64,000 nucleotides of DNA from Gautieria morchelliformis (taxonomy: Eukaryota > Basidiomycota > Agaricomycetes > Gomphales > Gomphaceae). Every line of letters begins with the position of its first letter. Position 1 is the stretch's first letter. Below, piece after piece: positions 22,570-33,589 of the stretch. Made by a program: the position numbers and the translations under genes. A model generated the notes under the pieces. That model made no database searches, had not been told where the DNA came from, and saw only the letters and a program-made list of their open reading frames with translations. The stretch spans positions 62,001 to 126,000 of the forward strand of contig WHVA01000293.1 of NCBI GenBank assembly GCA_015179125.1, read 5' to 3'.

Positions 22570-24570
22570 GTGTCATAGTATCACTATATGCATGTTGTTA
22601 TGCCTATGTAGGTTCTGGAGTTGACAATGGTATTGCTTGTCAAGCTTGGAGTTGAGTATTTCCAATATTTCATGTTCTGGTTCTCTGTTGATAATGACTG
22701 GCAGAGGTGGAGGCTGTTCATGATTCAGAATAGTGTTCATAGCTGAGAGTTCAAGCATGGAAACATGGAATACCAGATGTACTGCACACATATTCTCAGG
22801 AAGTCTGAGGTTGAAAGAATGACTGCCAGCCTTAGCAATGATCTCGTAAGTACCAAGGTATTTCTCAGAGAGCTTCTTTGGAGGGCGAGTTGTGTGGAAG
22901 TTTTCTGCTTTGACAATGACATTATTGCCTATTTCGAATGCCGGTTGCAGAAGATGTTTCCGGTCAGCGGAAGTTTGGTATCTCTTTTGGGCAGCGGATA
23001 TTTTCTCTCAGAGGTGTTGGTGAAGGTGGTCAAGTTCCACAATGAAGTCTTGGGCTCTGGTGGAGGCGAGATCATCTTCAGGTGGACAGTGAGCTTCGAG
23101 CTATAGCCTTTGTTGGCGTAAAAGGGTCAAACTCTGATAGTGACAGAAGGCACATTGTTGTAAGCAAATTCCACGAGTAGAAGAAGGTCAGACCAGTTGC
23201 TATGTTGGTAGTTGCAATACACACAGAGGTACTGTTTGAGGGTCTGATTAGTGTGTTCTGTCTGGCCGCCACCTTGAGGATGGTAACCGGAAGTGAAGTG
23301 GAGCTTCATGTCAAGAGCTTTCCCCAATGTGCAGAAGAAGGAGGACACGAATTCTGATTCACAGTTGGAAGCGACATGGGAGGGAATTCCATGTTTGTAA
23401 AAGACATGGCGCACAAAGAGCTGTGTAAGCTGGGCGGAAGTGATAGTGTCATAGGTTGGAATAAAGATAGACTACTTTGTAAGGTGCTCAACAATAACTA
23501 GAATGGTATCATAGCCAGATGACTTGGGAAGTTTCTTGATGTAGTCCATGAATATTGAACTCCAGGGTTATTCCAGGATTAGAAGTTTCTTTGGGTTTGT
23601 GATGCTGAGGCTTGGCATGCATACATGTGGTGCATTACTTGCAATAATCTTGGACCATTGTGTGGAGAAGTGGCCAAGTATAGGTGCGTTGGATGATGTT
23701 GAGGGTCTTTTTTTGGCCTTGGTGTCCTGAGAGTGGATGATTGTGGCTTTGCTGGAGTATGCAGAGTCGAAGATCATTGATATTTGGATATTTGGAATGT
23801 AGATTTGGGACTTGTAGTGGAGGAATCTTTCAGAATTGAGGGACCATCAAGGACTATTTGGATTATTGAGGTGGGTTGTGGAGATGGGGTCAGAATGGAG
23901 TGCAGAATGGAAGTCAGAATGGAGCTGGGGTTGGGGTTGGGAGACTCAGTGTCCATGATAATAGAGGTGCGGGGTAGTGGAAGTTGTAATGCTGTTGCAC
24001 GCAGGGACTATGCCAGCTTCTCAGTCAAGATTACTGGGCGGAAGTTGTGCAGGTTAACACTGGCATAGTTGCTACTTCCCTCTTTTGGGTAGACATCCCA
24101 ACATCTAGTGAGCACATTGGGTTTTGCTCTTTCTGGGGTGGAAGTGGATCACTAGGTTGAACTGTGAGATATATTCAGACCAGCAGACTTGACAGCATGT
24201 CAGAATCTTAGCAGTTGCAAAATACTCAGGGTTTTTATCATCTGTAACAACGTTGATTGTATGAGTTGGTCTTTTGAGGTTGTGTTACCAAATTTGGAAG
24301 GCTTCAAAGGTCACGAGCAGTTCCTTATTGTGGATGTTGTAGTTGAGTTCCGGGGTGGAAAAGGTACAGGAATGAAAAGTGATCAGATGTATTTCTCTGT
24401 CATCGGGTGAGATGATGAAGGAATTGCAGCTAACACATAGTTGGAGGTGCTGGTTTGAAGCACAAGTTGGGCATCAGAAATGCACAAACTGAGGATTGGG
24501 GCATAGTGAAGGCCACCTTAAGGGTTTCGAAAGCTGAGTGGCATTCCGGAGTGATATTCTGCCTTTAGTG
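22570..24570 (-). pseudogene. Decayed Ty3/gypsy pol remnant (RNase H to chromodomain region)
   Basis: Minus strand, right to left. RNase H traces in alternating frames near 24560-24100 (CHSAFETLKVAFT, LNYNIHNKELL, KNLEYFATAKIL). Then the integrase core at 23414-23127 (FYKHGIPSHVASNCESEFVSSFF, YHPQGGGQTEHTNQTLKQYL). Then the linker (LRLPENMCAVHLVFHVSMLE) and the start of a chromodomain region (EPEHEILEILNSKLDKQYHC) at 22791-22573. Many stops and frameshifts; the DDE Asp appears as N in SNCESEF. This lineage differs from the 15162 element. An acidic minus-strand ORF at 22129-22437 may belong to its 3' part. No LTR was found. Confidence 0.78.
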
Positions 24571-25084
24571 CTACCCTTTGTGACCGTGGTCACTTAGACA
24601 TCACCACTTCGCTACAGCGCTCATCGTCGCTCCCTAAATATTGTCCCATAATCAATGCCGCTGAAGCATCTAGATCACGATCACGCCCAGAGCAGATCGC
24701 CAGCCATCTCACTGCACCACGCCTGGCCCAAATATATTATTATTTGTCCATGCCGAGCACTCACTTACAGGAATCTACTTCGCTATTCCATCTCCACTGC
24801 CTGCGAGTCCCTATCAATAGCCGATGCAGAATCCGACGCGTTGGTTGAACTAGGATGTGAGTGTGTGATGGCTTCGATTCAGGACTCCGCAGACCGCTGT
24901 GCGGGATGGACTGTAAAAAAAGCAGGAGAGGGTTGCACGTCTGATGTACTGTTGATGTCCTGGTGCGTGTCTGTCAATGTCTCTGTGGATGTGAGGGCAA
25001 CTCTCCCTGGGCAGCGGACTCACGCAGCCTGGTAGAGGAGGATCCAAAGAGGAAAAGCTAAGGACCTCCGCTACCAGTGCACTA
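24571..25084. other. Spacer with no recognised feature
   Basis: Open frames here show no family motif. The sequence joins directly onto a gypsy integrase fragment. Confidence 0.4.
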
Positions 25085-25371
25085 CCCAACTCATGGGGAC
25101 TAAGCTCCTCATGTCAACTGCCTTCCATCCCCAAACAGATGGATCCACCGAGCGGGCAAACCGCTCGATCGGCCAGATATTGCGCGCGGTCATCAGAGAC
25201 GATCAGAAGGATTGGGCATTGAAATGCCCAATGGTTGAGGTCGCCCTCAACAGCAACGTCAGCGCGACCACAGGGTTCGCACCTTTCGAGCTGAACCACG
25301 GCTATATGCCGCGGATAGACCTCCCCATAGCCATGGACACCCCGTTCAAGGGGGTAGCCCGGTTCGCAATC
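25085..25371 (+). pseudogene. Gypsy integrase fragment of a third lineage
   Basis: The frame reads LMGTKLLMSTAFHPQTDG, STERANRSIGQIL, then VEVALNSNVSATTGFAPFEL, the C-terminal DDE half of a Ty3/gypsy integrase. It is cut on both sides. On the right it stops being retroviral near 25370, exactly where the tandem array begins (aatccctcaccctgtactcc). Confidence 0.8.
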
Positions 25372-25892
25372 CCTCACCCTGTACTCCAATGAGAGAAAGA
25401 ACAGTGCAAGCATTACTGAGGTGAAGGATAGCATTACATTTCCTCCAAATATATGAGTCTCTAGGTTGCTTTTGCATGAGGAATCAAAGTCATACTAGAT
25501 GCTCATTCAAATCAGTACAGGTGTTACACATGAGAAGCATAGACTCAATGCACCTCAGCGGAAATGTTAGTAAGTTGAGATATATCTCAACGAGCAACGA
25601 AACCAAGGGCATGTAACGAGCAAGTAAATAGAGATTGGTGCCGAGCCTGACGGTCTTGCCCCAAATGTGGCTGACCTCAGGTGGGAGTGTGAGAAGCATG
25701 TCGAAGCAGAGTAGTGCTGTGTAACAAGGTAGGGAACTCGTGCAATTTGAGGACATGTACGCATACCAAGCGCTGCGAAGACGTTGAAGGCAAAACTAGT
25801 TCAGGTAAGTTGTTTTGCATCGCACTCAATGTAGTAAGTACGGACCTGTCTGATATCACCTGGATAACAGCCGAGACGTCCACCTGAGACAT
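25372..25892 (-). pseudogene. DUF6533-type membrane protein, copy 1 (5' part only)
   Basis: Starts MSQVDVSAVIQ at 25892. After a GT-AG intron (gtatgc...acacag, about 50 nt) it reads ALLCFDMLLTLPPEVSHIW and YLLARYMPLVSLLVEIY, the hallmark DUF6533 segment with a first membrane helix. Later exons are missing because the array starts here. Confidence 0.75.
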
Positions 25893-25971
25893 GATACAAG
25901 AAAGAGCTGGGATGCAGAGGAGGGACTAAGTTTTGCGTAGCGATGTGGGCTTGGAGTAGGAAACCGCGGAG

Positions 25972-25990
25972 GGTGTCTATATATAAGATT
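25972..25990 (-). promoter_or_regulatory. TATA region of DUF6533 copy 1
   Basis: tatatataag lies about 85 bp upstream of the start codon. The same block sits at the same distance in the other three copies. Confidence 0.5.
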
Positions 25991-26432
25991 CTGTCTATGG
26001 GTGCTGCCAGGCCAACAGATATTCACACCATCGCTGAAGCATGCCACAATTTGCAATGCGGATGGGGCTTATAGAAGAACATCATATAAAAGAATTAAAG
26101 TTTGTAATACAACAAAGAAGCATCATCCAGCGAGTACTTGGCTTCTCGTCAGGAGTTGGTTACTACCCTGGATTTGCCTGATGCATTTAAAACTCGTTGT
26201 CCTGTAAGGACACTTGGCACTCGTTTCCGACTTGTTGTGCGGTGTCAGCATAACGACACATGAAAACCAACTCCGGAAAAGCTCACTGTTGTGCATTAAT
26301 ATCACGCATCTCCAATGGGTTACGATAGGAACACGAGGAAGTGAGACGGTATGACAGATCTAGCTCAATCGTCAGAGTTCATGTATCTGTAATTCTGTAG
26401 CGACGTTGGATGGTCTCTGCGGACATATCAGC

Positions 26433-26657
26433 TCATGTCAATGTTGGTGGATATAGTGACACGAGAAATTTCTCATTTGGCGGCATGTCCTGCACGACGT
26501 GGGAAGAGGTCGTATAAAGAGACCACCAAATATCGACATAGGGAACAACGACATGGTAACCGAGATATTGTGCATTCGGTGAATCGGCTGTGACGGCGAT
26601 GTAGTGTTGCGCCTGGTGGCTGAGGAAAGCTCGGGAAGCTACTGTGATCTGCGACAT
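26433..26657 (-). CDS. Small hypothetical ORF upstream of DUF6533 copy 1
   Basis: 74 codons, MSQITVASRAFLSHQAQHYI to the end, with phrases TADSPNAQYLGYHVVV and DMPPNEKFLVSLYP. The same block in unit 3 (41149-41343) has a Trp codon changed to TGA and ends early. In unit 2 (near 31860) the start reads ACG. Only this copy is fully open. Function unknown; it may be a minor gene or conserved noncoding DNA. Confidence 0.3.
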   Translation of the reverse strand: MSQITVASRAFLSHQAQHYIAVTADSPNAQYLGYHVVVPYVDIWWSLYTTSSHVVQDMPPNEKFLVSLYPPTLT

Positions 26658-26990
26658 GATTGCGGTTTTGTCTAGTGTGATATTATTAGATTAGCGAGCA
26701 TAAACGGTACCTGGCATGTTTTTGCAGTCATTCGATTATTCAGATGGAAAAAATTGTAGCTGTGGTGAAGCATGTCAGCTCCCTTGGAACACCGGTAACT
26801 GGTGGGATCCAGAGTAAAACATAAACGACATCACCTAGATACCCGACGCATTACCATCGAATTTCATAAACACTTATCGACCGGATACTGATAATTCCGA
26901 GCCAAGAGCAAGAGAGCTTTCGTCGCGTGTGGGCACTCCCACCCACCAAACAAAGACAAACATGCACACCGACGCCCGACTCAGAGTAGC

Positions 26991-28130
26991 GTGACACAGA
27001 CACAGACACGGATACGGACCTCATCTTTCATGGCATTACCACGCATTTTACCCGTCTACACTGCTACTAGCCTTCCCTCCCAGGCTTCATATCTCCCACT
27101 GCCCTCTCCCGCCCACGGTCATGAACTTATGGTGACGTTTCTGGTATGCCTTCCAGTGGAGGGGACGGTGGGGTGGGTGTGTATGTGCCGGGTGGCCAGC
27201 AAGGGGAACGAACGGTGTCTCCGGTATCTCCCTTTGCATATAAACAGCTCGTCCATCCTACATGACGCGTTTGCTGCCCTCTCCACCATCCATCCATCCG
27301 CCAGAATGACCCAGACCCAGACACGCGCACAGACACTGGAGACACAACCCCACCCAGCCGATGGCAGGTCCCGTTGGCCAGTCCCGCGTGTCTCGTACCG
27401 AACGCCACTCGCTGCTACCTAGACTCCACCCTCCGACCCCTCACATCCCCCACCGCCCTCCCGCCCCGCGGCTGGCCCTTCCCGCCCCCGCCCACCGGTC
27501 ACGAGTTCGTGCGGCTCTCTTCCCAATTCGGCGTGCAGGAGCGCGCGTTTTTCGGGGGCGGGGGTGGGAGCGGAGACAGGGCCGGGCGCTTCATCTGTAT
27601 CTGAACTAAGAACAATGACCTCATCCCTTGTAGAACCAATGGGTGTCACAACCTTGCAGATGATGAAAGCAACAACCGCACCCACACCAGCTCCAGTGCC
27701 CCAAGCCCCCCATATGCTGCCTGCATCCCCCACTCACTCCACTTCACCCACACCCAACCATGGACCTACAAGCGTCCCCTCCCCTTCACTTGCCACATTG
27801 CCCATCCTGCACTGCCACACCCCCTTAACCCTGCCCGCCCCCCCTGCGATGGAACCAGAAAATACACACATCACCCACCACCACCATTCCTCCCGCCCTC
27901 CCACATGGAAACGAAACCATGCACCTTCTCCCACCCGATGTGTTACCCCTGTGGCATGGCGGTGCCAGCAAAAAGTGATGCCCATAAGTTATAAACTGCC
28001 TGCTTGGCGGGCATCAGACCGAGACCATGGGATGACCATGAGTCGAGTGCCGGAAGTACAGCAGCAGGCAGCAAATCGCATCAGGCAGTCATGGTGATGA
28101 TGGCTATAAGTATCACAACTTGGGACTTAA
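26991..28130 (+). pseudogene. Family C gene, copy in unit 1 (deleted inside)
   Basis: TATAAA at 27239-27244 and ATG at 27306 open a frame MTQTQTRAQTLETQPHPADG. A shortened exon then reads HEFVRL joined to QFGVQERAFFGGG near 27495-27560; other copies have about 150 bp between these motifs. An older echo of the HELM exon lies upstream near 27120. The 3' part (27600-28080) is Pro/His/Thr-rich low complexity. Protein family not recognised; likely a multi-copy host gene in decay. Confidence 0.45.
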
Positions 28131-29240
28131 AGACTGATGCACGGACACTCAGCAAGCCTATCACTTTTGCATATCCATGTATACTTATGCGCATCAACAC
28201 TGTACGGTGGTTGCATGGAGTTTAAATATGCTCTGCTTGTGCAACTGGAATATCAGCATCCATCAGGTGGATTGGGTACATCACAATCTCCATAAGCTTA
28301 ATCTCATTTTAATGTGCTCCACCCAGGCCAAACGCTGCTGATCTTCACGCGCATTACAATAGGGTCTTGCATACTCATGTGTGGCAGGGTGTTCAATGCA
28401 GTCATGGGCTTATAGCCTTCATACTATGGGGCCCATGCATGGGCTAAGTCAGCACACAGCCCAGATGTTGGCATGAGAGCCTTTCTCATCATGCTTCTTG
28501 TGACAGCCCTCCACCGGAGGAACAAAGTACGTTCCTCAATGATGGTGTGGCGTGTGCCAGGCACTTTCATATTGGATCAGGGAACTGGGATTGGGAGTAT
28601 ACTTCTGCCGAACAGAATAGCATCTCAGACACCGACACCTATATTGACCATCAAACAGGCTGCTGCCCGGGATGAACAGTGACCATTATTATCAATGCTA
28701 TGGTTGTGAATGTGCATGTTAGACTGTTAGTTGGCACTGATGCATCCTGAACCCTGGTGTAAGATGGCCAGTTGTGTAAGAATGCAATGATGGTATGGCA
28801 TGCCTCATAGCTTTACAAATAACATAACCTTCAGAAATGGTCAGGATCCCAGGCATGTGCATGCACACACACCATATGCAGTTCCTTTCCATGTGCCCAG
28901 CCAAGCCCATGCCACCATATTTCTCAAGATGCAATTCTCTGATCAGTACACAGTAGACTGATGCCCAGCATCAATGGATGAGCAGTACATTCATGAAGCA
29001 AAGTAATGAAAAATTACAAACAAAGGCAAATTCAAAGCCTTGCAGCATATATCTATGTCTATGTTTACTATTTTTGAGGGTATAGGATGGCCAGAGTGAG
29101 CATATAGCCACAACCTCTATGGTGTCCGACTGCAAAGCGCTGCAATAGATTGGAAAGGTTGGGAATTGGATGGTTAATGTAAGTCGCTGTATCTTGATCG
29201 CTGTGGGGTTTGATAATTGCAGCTATGATGCATCAGCTTG
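28131..29240. other. AT-rich spacer of the array unit
   Basis: Shared with the flank left of the Helitron (47355-48120) and, shortened, with 38160-38800. A segment near 28500-28680 keeps a similar frame in two copies (TALHRRNxxR, PGTFILD, IGSILLxNRIASQT), but no family is recognised and no start is convincing. Confidence 0.4.
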
Positions 29241-29250
29241 CATGGTATCC

Positions 29251-31065
29251 TTAAGCCTCTGCTGTTCTCACAGATCCTACTGAGCTATTAATCAGCACCT
29301 CATGGAGACTCAAATCACTCACACTGGACATAACAGGCCCCACCAGTCCTGCATCTCCGGAATATCCAGTCACCCAGGGAAACCCCTCTAACTCTATGCC
29401 AGCAGACCTAGCCTCTTCCAACTGCTGGCTTTCCTGATCAGCCACATTGTGTTGCAAGGTCTCAGCACTAAAAGCCTGTAGGTTGCCAAATTCGGCCACT
29501 ATGGCATTGTGAACACTTTGTCTGACCACTTGGATGGTAGAGAATAAAAGAGTGGATGATGAGGGGGTGTTAAGTTGAGCGTGTCTCTCTCTCAGAGCTA
29601 GGTGAAAATGGCAGATGATAGTTGCTGACAAGCTGTATGTGCACTGTTAGTACAATCACAGGGCTTTCTCAATGAAAATATGCCTGTTCTGAAGAGGAGT
29701 TAAGATGCCACACAGGCTTGGCTTTATACAACAAAGGAACTGAAATTAGCCATTTTTATTATCAAGATCGATGTCTTACATACCCTCAATACCTGAAATG
29801 CAAAAGGAGACAGAGTAAGCTCTCAAAGCTTAACACATTTGGTAACAAGGCCTTAGATATGATAGCATTAGCTACAGTAATGGTAAGCACGAATCTGAAT
29901 ATAAATCAGACATAGGAAATATAATAGGAATAATATTCCATACCCATATCTGACAAAGCCTTATCTGAGATTAGTGATATGATCATATATATATGCAATA
30001 TGTTGTATGCTCACCTTGGTAAATCACTAGACTAATGAGAGATTTCTTATCCCAAATCTCACCTTTTTGCCAAAGCCTCAGGGTTTGAATTGAGCTCAGA
30101 ATGGTTACTATCACAACTCCAGTGTCAAAAATGATTACAGTAACACTACCAATGGTGGCCACTGTCAAAAGTATTCAGAGACAAATCAGGCAAATACAGA
30201 CCCCTAGATCTTACCCCTGAAGAATTTGTTAGTGTAAATCTAGGCAGAAAGTCGTAGTCAGTACTGACAAAGTCAATCTATTAAATTGTGAAATAGTCAT
30301 ATTGCAGATGTCCAAAACAGAGAGGTACTATATCCAGTGAAATCAATTTATGTTATTTATATGAAGTCTACACAGGGACATACCACTTCTGTGATAATAG
30401 CACCAAGAATAAGCAGCCCAAGAACACCCAAAACTTGTTGATTCTGAAGGGAAATAGCATAGGTGTGAGCTAGCAGTAGGCCTAGACAAGTAAATTGCGT
30501 CAATCTTTCTACTTGAGCAATACATGGGTATAATCCCTCACCCTGTACTCCAATGAGAGAAAGAACACTGCAAGTACCACTGAGGTGATTGAGAGCATTA
30601 CATTTCATCCAAATATATGAGTCTATAGGTTGCTCTTGCATGGGGAATAAAAGTCATACTAGATGCTCATTCAAATCAGTAGGAGCATTACACATGAAAA
30701 CCATAGATGTAATGCACCTTAGCAGAAAAGTTAGATAAGTCAGCATATATCTCAACAAGATATAAAACCAAGGGCATGTAACGAGCAAGTAAATACAGAA
30801 TGGTGCCGAGCCTGACGGTCTTGCACCAAATGTGGCTGATCTCAGATGGCAGTGTGAGAAGCATGTCGAAGAAGAGTAGTGCTGTGTGACAAGGTATGGA
30901 ACTGGTGGAATTACACGGGACATGTACACATACCAAGCCCTGCGAAGACGGCAGAGTTGATCGCAAAGCTATTTGAGGTAAGTTGCTTTGCATCGCACTC
31001 AATGTAGTAAGTACGGACCTATCTGATAGTACCTGGATAACAGCCGAGGTGTCCGGCTGAGACAT
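29251..31065 (-). CDS. DUF6533-type multi-pass membrane protein, copy 2
   Basis: Basidiomycete-expanded integral membrane family of unknown role, with several hydrophobic helices. Minus-strand exons, 5' to 3': MSQPDTSAVIQ from 31065; a short exon ending at a GTATGT donor near 30930; ALLFFDMLLTLPSEISHIW..YLLARYMPLVLYLVEIY (about 30885-30745); SGTCSVLSLIGVQGEGLYP..FTCLGLLLAHTYAI..LGLLILGAIITEVV (about 30600-30375); VIIFDTGVVIVTILSSIQTL with RLWQKG (about 30150-30060); a short exon in 29950-29780; and a tail with IICHFHLALRERH to a stop at 29251. The exact boundaries of exons 1-2 are uncertain. Reading frames are kept in copies 2 and 3, which suggests function. Confidence 0.72.
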
Positions 31066-31145
31066 GATATAAGAAAGAAAAACTAGGATGCAGACGAGGG
31101 ACCAAGTTCTGCGTAGCGATGTGGGCGATGGAGTAGTAGATTGCG

Positions 31146-31158
31146 AAGGTCTATATAT
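31146..31158 (-). promoter_or_regulatory. TATA box of DUF6533 copy 2
   Basis: tatatataag about 85 bp upstream of the ATG at 31065; conserved in sequence and distance in all four copies. Confidence 0.55.
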
Positions 31159-31159
31159 A

Positions 31160-32225
31160 AGATTCTGGCCATGGGTGCTGCCGGGTCAACAGATATTCAC
31201 AGCATCCGATATCAGTGCCGAAGCAAGGCACAATTTGGAAGGTGGGTAGTCTGATGAACGAACATTATATGTAGAAGTATTAACGTTAGCAATACAGCGT
31301 CGAGGCATGATGGCATCAGACGGGCGCGGGCGAGTAATTGACGCTTGGGTTCTTGCCCGGAATTGGTCATTACATCCGATTTGCCTGGGCGGAACGGCCC
31401 TCAAGGTCCGCATAAACTTGTCATGTAGGCACGCTGGGCACTCATTGACGATTCACAGTGCAATGTTAGCGTAACACTACAGAAACCAACTGCGACACAG
31501 CTCACTGATGTGTATCAAGATGTCGCATCTTCAACGTGTTACTCATGAAGATGAGAACACGAGGAAGCGAGATGATATGAGATCTAGGCTGTCGAGTTCA
31601 ATGCCCAGAGTTGGCAGGTGTTTGTATTTCTATCGCGATGCTGGATAATCTCCGCAGAGACACCAGCTCGTGTCAATGTTGCTGGATATTGGGACACGAG
31701 ACGTTTCTCATTTTGGTGGCATGTGCTGTACGACGTGAGAAGAGGTCTTCTGAACAGACTATCGAATTAAACTGGGAGCACAATGACACCGCGACATTGT
31801 GCATTCGGTGTATCGGTGATGTAGAGCTCAGGAAGCTATTGAGGTGATCTGCGACGTGTTTGAAGTTTTGTTGAGTATGATATTATTATAACGAGGAACG
31901 TGCGACCTAGCGAGAATAAAAGGTATTGGACGCCTGGCATGTTTTCGGAGTCATTCGATAATTCAGATTGGAAAAATTTGTCGCTGTCGTGAATGATGTC
32001 GGCTCCCTTGGAACACCAGTAACAAGCTAACCTGGTTGGATCCAGAGTCAAACATAAACTACATTATCTAGATATAAACGGCATTCCCATCGAATTTCGC
32101 TTATCGACCGGATACTGATAATTCTGAGCGAAGAGAGCTTTCGTCGTGTGCGGGCCGCCCATGCACGAAACAAAGACAAACATGCACACCGACGCCCGAC
32201 TCGGCTGCAGTTACAACGTGCAGCG
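31160..32225. other. Upstream region of DUF6533 copy 2
   Basis: Contains a decayed copy of the small ORF (start ACG near 31860) and a gac/cac-rich block (gacaccgacacggatacgga, 32229 on) that leads into family C. No intact gene seen. Confidence 0.4.
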
Positions 32226-32570
32226 TGACACAGACACCGACACGGATACGGACACAGACAAACTCTTCTTTCATAGCATTGCCACGTATTTTACCCGTCC
32301 ACTTACACAACGCTACCAGCCTTCCCTCCCAGGCTTCAGATCTCCCACCGGCCTCTCCCGCCCACGGCCATGAACTTATAGTGATGTTTCCGGTATACCT
32401 TCCAGTGGAGGGGACGGTGGGGTGGGTGTGTATGTGCCAGGCGTAGATAAGGCAAGCAAGGGGAACGAGCGCAGTTTACGGTATTTCCCTTTGCATATAA
32501 AGAGCCCGTCCATCCTGCATGACGTGTTTGCTGCCTTCTCCACCGCGTCACCACCCATCCATCTGCCAGC

Positions 32571-33045
32571 ATGACCCAGACACAGACACAAGCACAGGCT
32601 CTGGAGACACAACCCCACCTTAGACAATGGTACGTCCCGTCGCCCAGTCCCACGTGTCTCATACCGAACGCCACTCGCTGCTCCCTAAGACCCTACCCTC
32701 CCGCCCCACGCCCAGCTCTTCCCAGCACCGGCCACCAGCCACGAGCTCATGAAGCTCTTCCCAACCAGTCCCCGAGCGGCTGCTCCTTCCCCCACGACCC
32801 ACGCCCACCGTGAAGCGAGGGGCTTCCCCACGCAGGACGCACGCTGCATGTGGGAGACGTATGATACCCGGGACGAGCTCCAGCAGAATAGGCAGCTGGC
32901 GTGCAGCTGTGGCGCGTGGTGCGGGACGTCCGCGTGGTTTGGCACACAGGAGCGCGCGTTTTTCGGGGCGGCGGGGGCGGAGATGCGGCCGGGCGCATGC
33001 TCACAGGCGGGCACGCCCGTGACAACACCGACGCCCCCAGACAGT
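32571..33045 (+). pseudogene. Family C gene, unit 2, split by a transposon
   Basis: TATAAA at 32496-32501, ATG at 32571 (MTQTQTQAQALETQ). The intron 32630-32738 (gtacgt...ccaccag) joins CHELMKLFP. One frame then runs through LQQNRQLACSCGAW and GTSAWFGTQERAFFGAAG until a CACTA-like element cuts it at 33045. The 3' continuation is 35910-36155. This is the best preserved 5' half of the family. A Cys/Trp-rich globular piece followed by low complexity; function unknown. Confidence 0.5.
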
Positions 33046-33589
33046 CACCGCGTTTTGAGGGTCTGGAATTGAAGTTGAAGCCCATAGGACTCCATATGAC
33101 CAGCCGCGTTCTGCCGGTCTATCTTCGTGTATACATGTTTACTCAGATCATCGTATGTCTAATCTATTCACAGCTTTGAAGTCTTCGGATTTGGATCGAC
33201 TTCATCCACCCGCATCGATATGCCGCACGTCTGATATACCGATATGAACAAGCTCAAACTACATCCAGGTGGCTGCACATGACCGATCAACTCAACGTGC
33301 GTTTATCTTAGCACGCATCTGCCCACGCGTGAATAGAGTTTATTGCAAGCAAGTACGTTTAACACCCTCAAATGTTGAACTTAGAATTTTTTTTGTTCAA
33401 GTCCAGTTTCCCAGGGTTCGGGCTTGCCTCATCCCACCTTCGTTCTGCCCACCACCCTCGCATCTGCGCTCACGCCCTCAAAGGATCTCCGAGTCCAATG
33501 CCACAAAATACCCTCAATGCTGAGGCTGCAAGGTGAGCGGTGAGTAATATGTTCTGAGCGGTAATCCATGCCCTCATGTGATATCTTCA

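Noticed and set aside
27564-28097. 177-codon Pro/Thr/His-rich ORF
   Set aside because: Low-complexity tail of family C; frames are not kept between units.
29718-29915. Plus-strand ORF conserved in three units (also 39205 and 62218)
   Set aside because: Conserved because it lies opposite exons and introns of the minus-strand DUF6533 gene; no independent start or motif.
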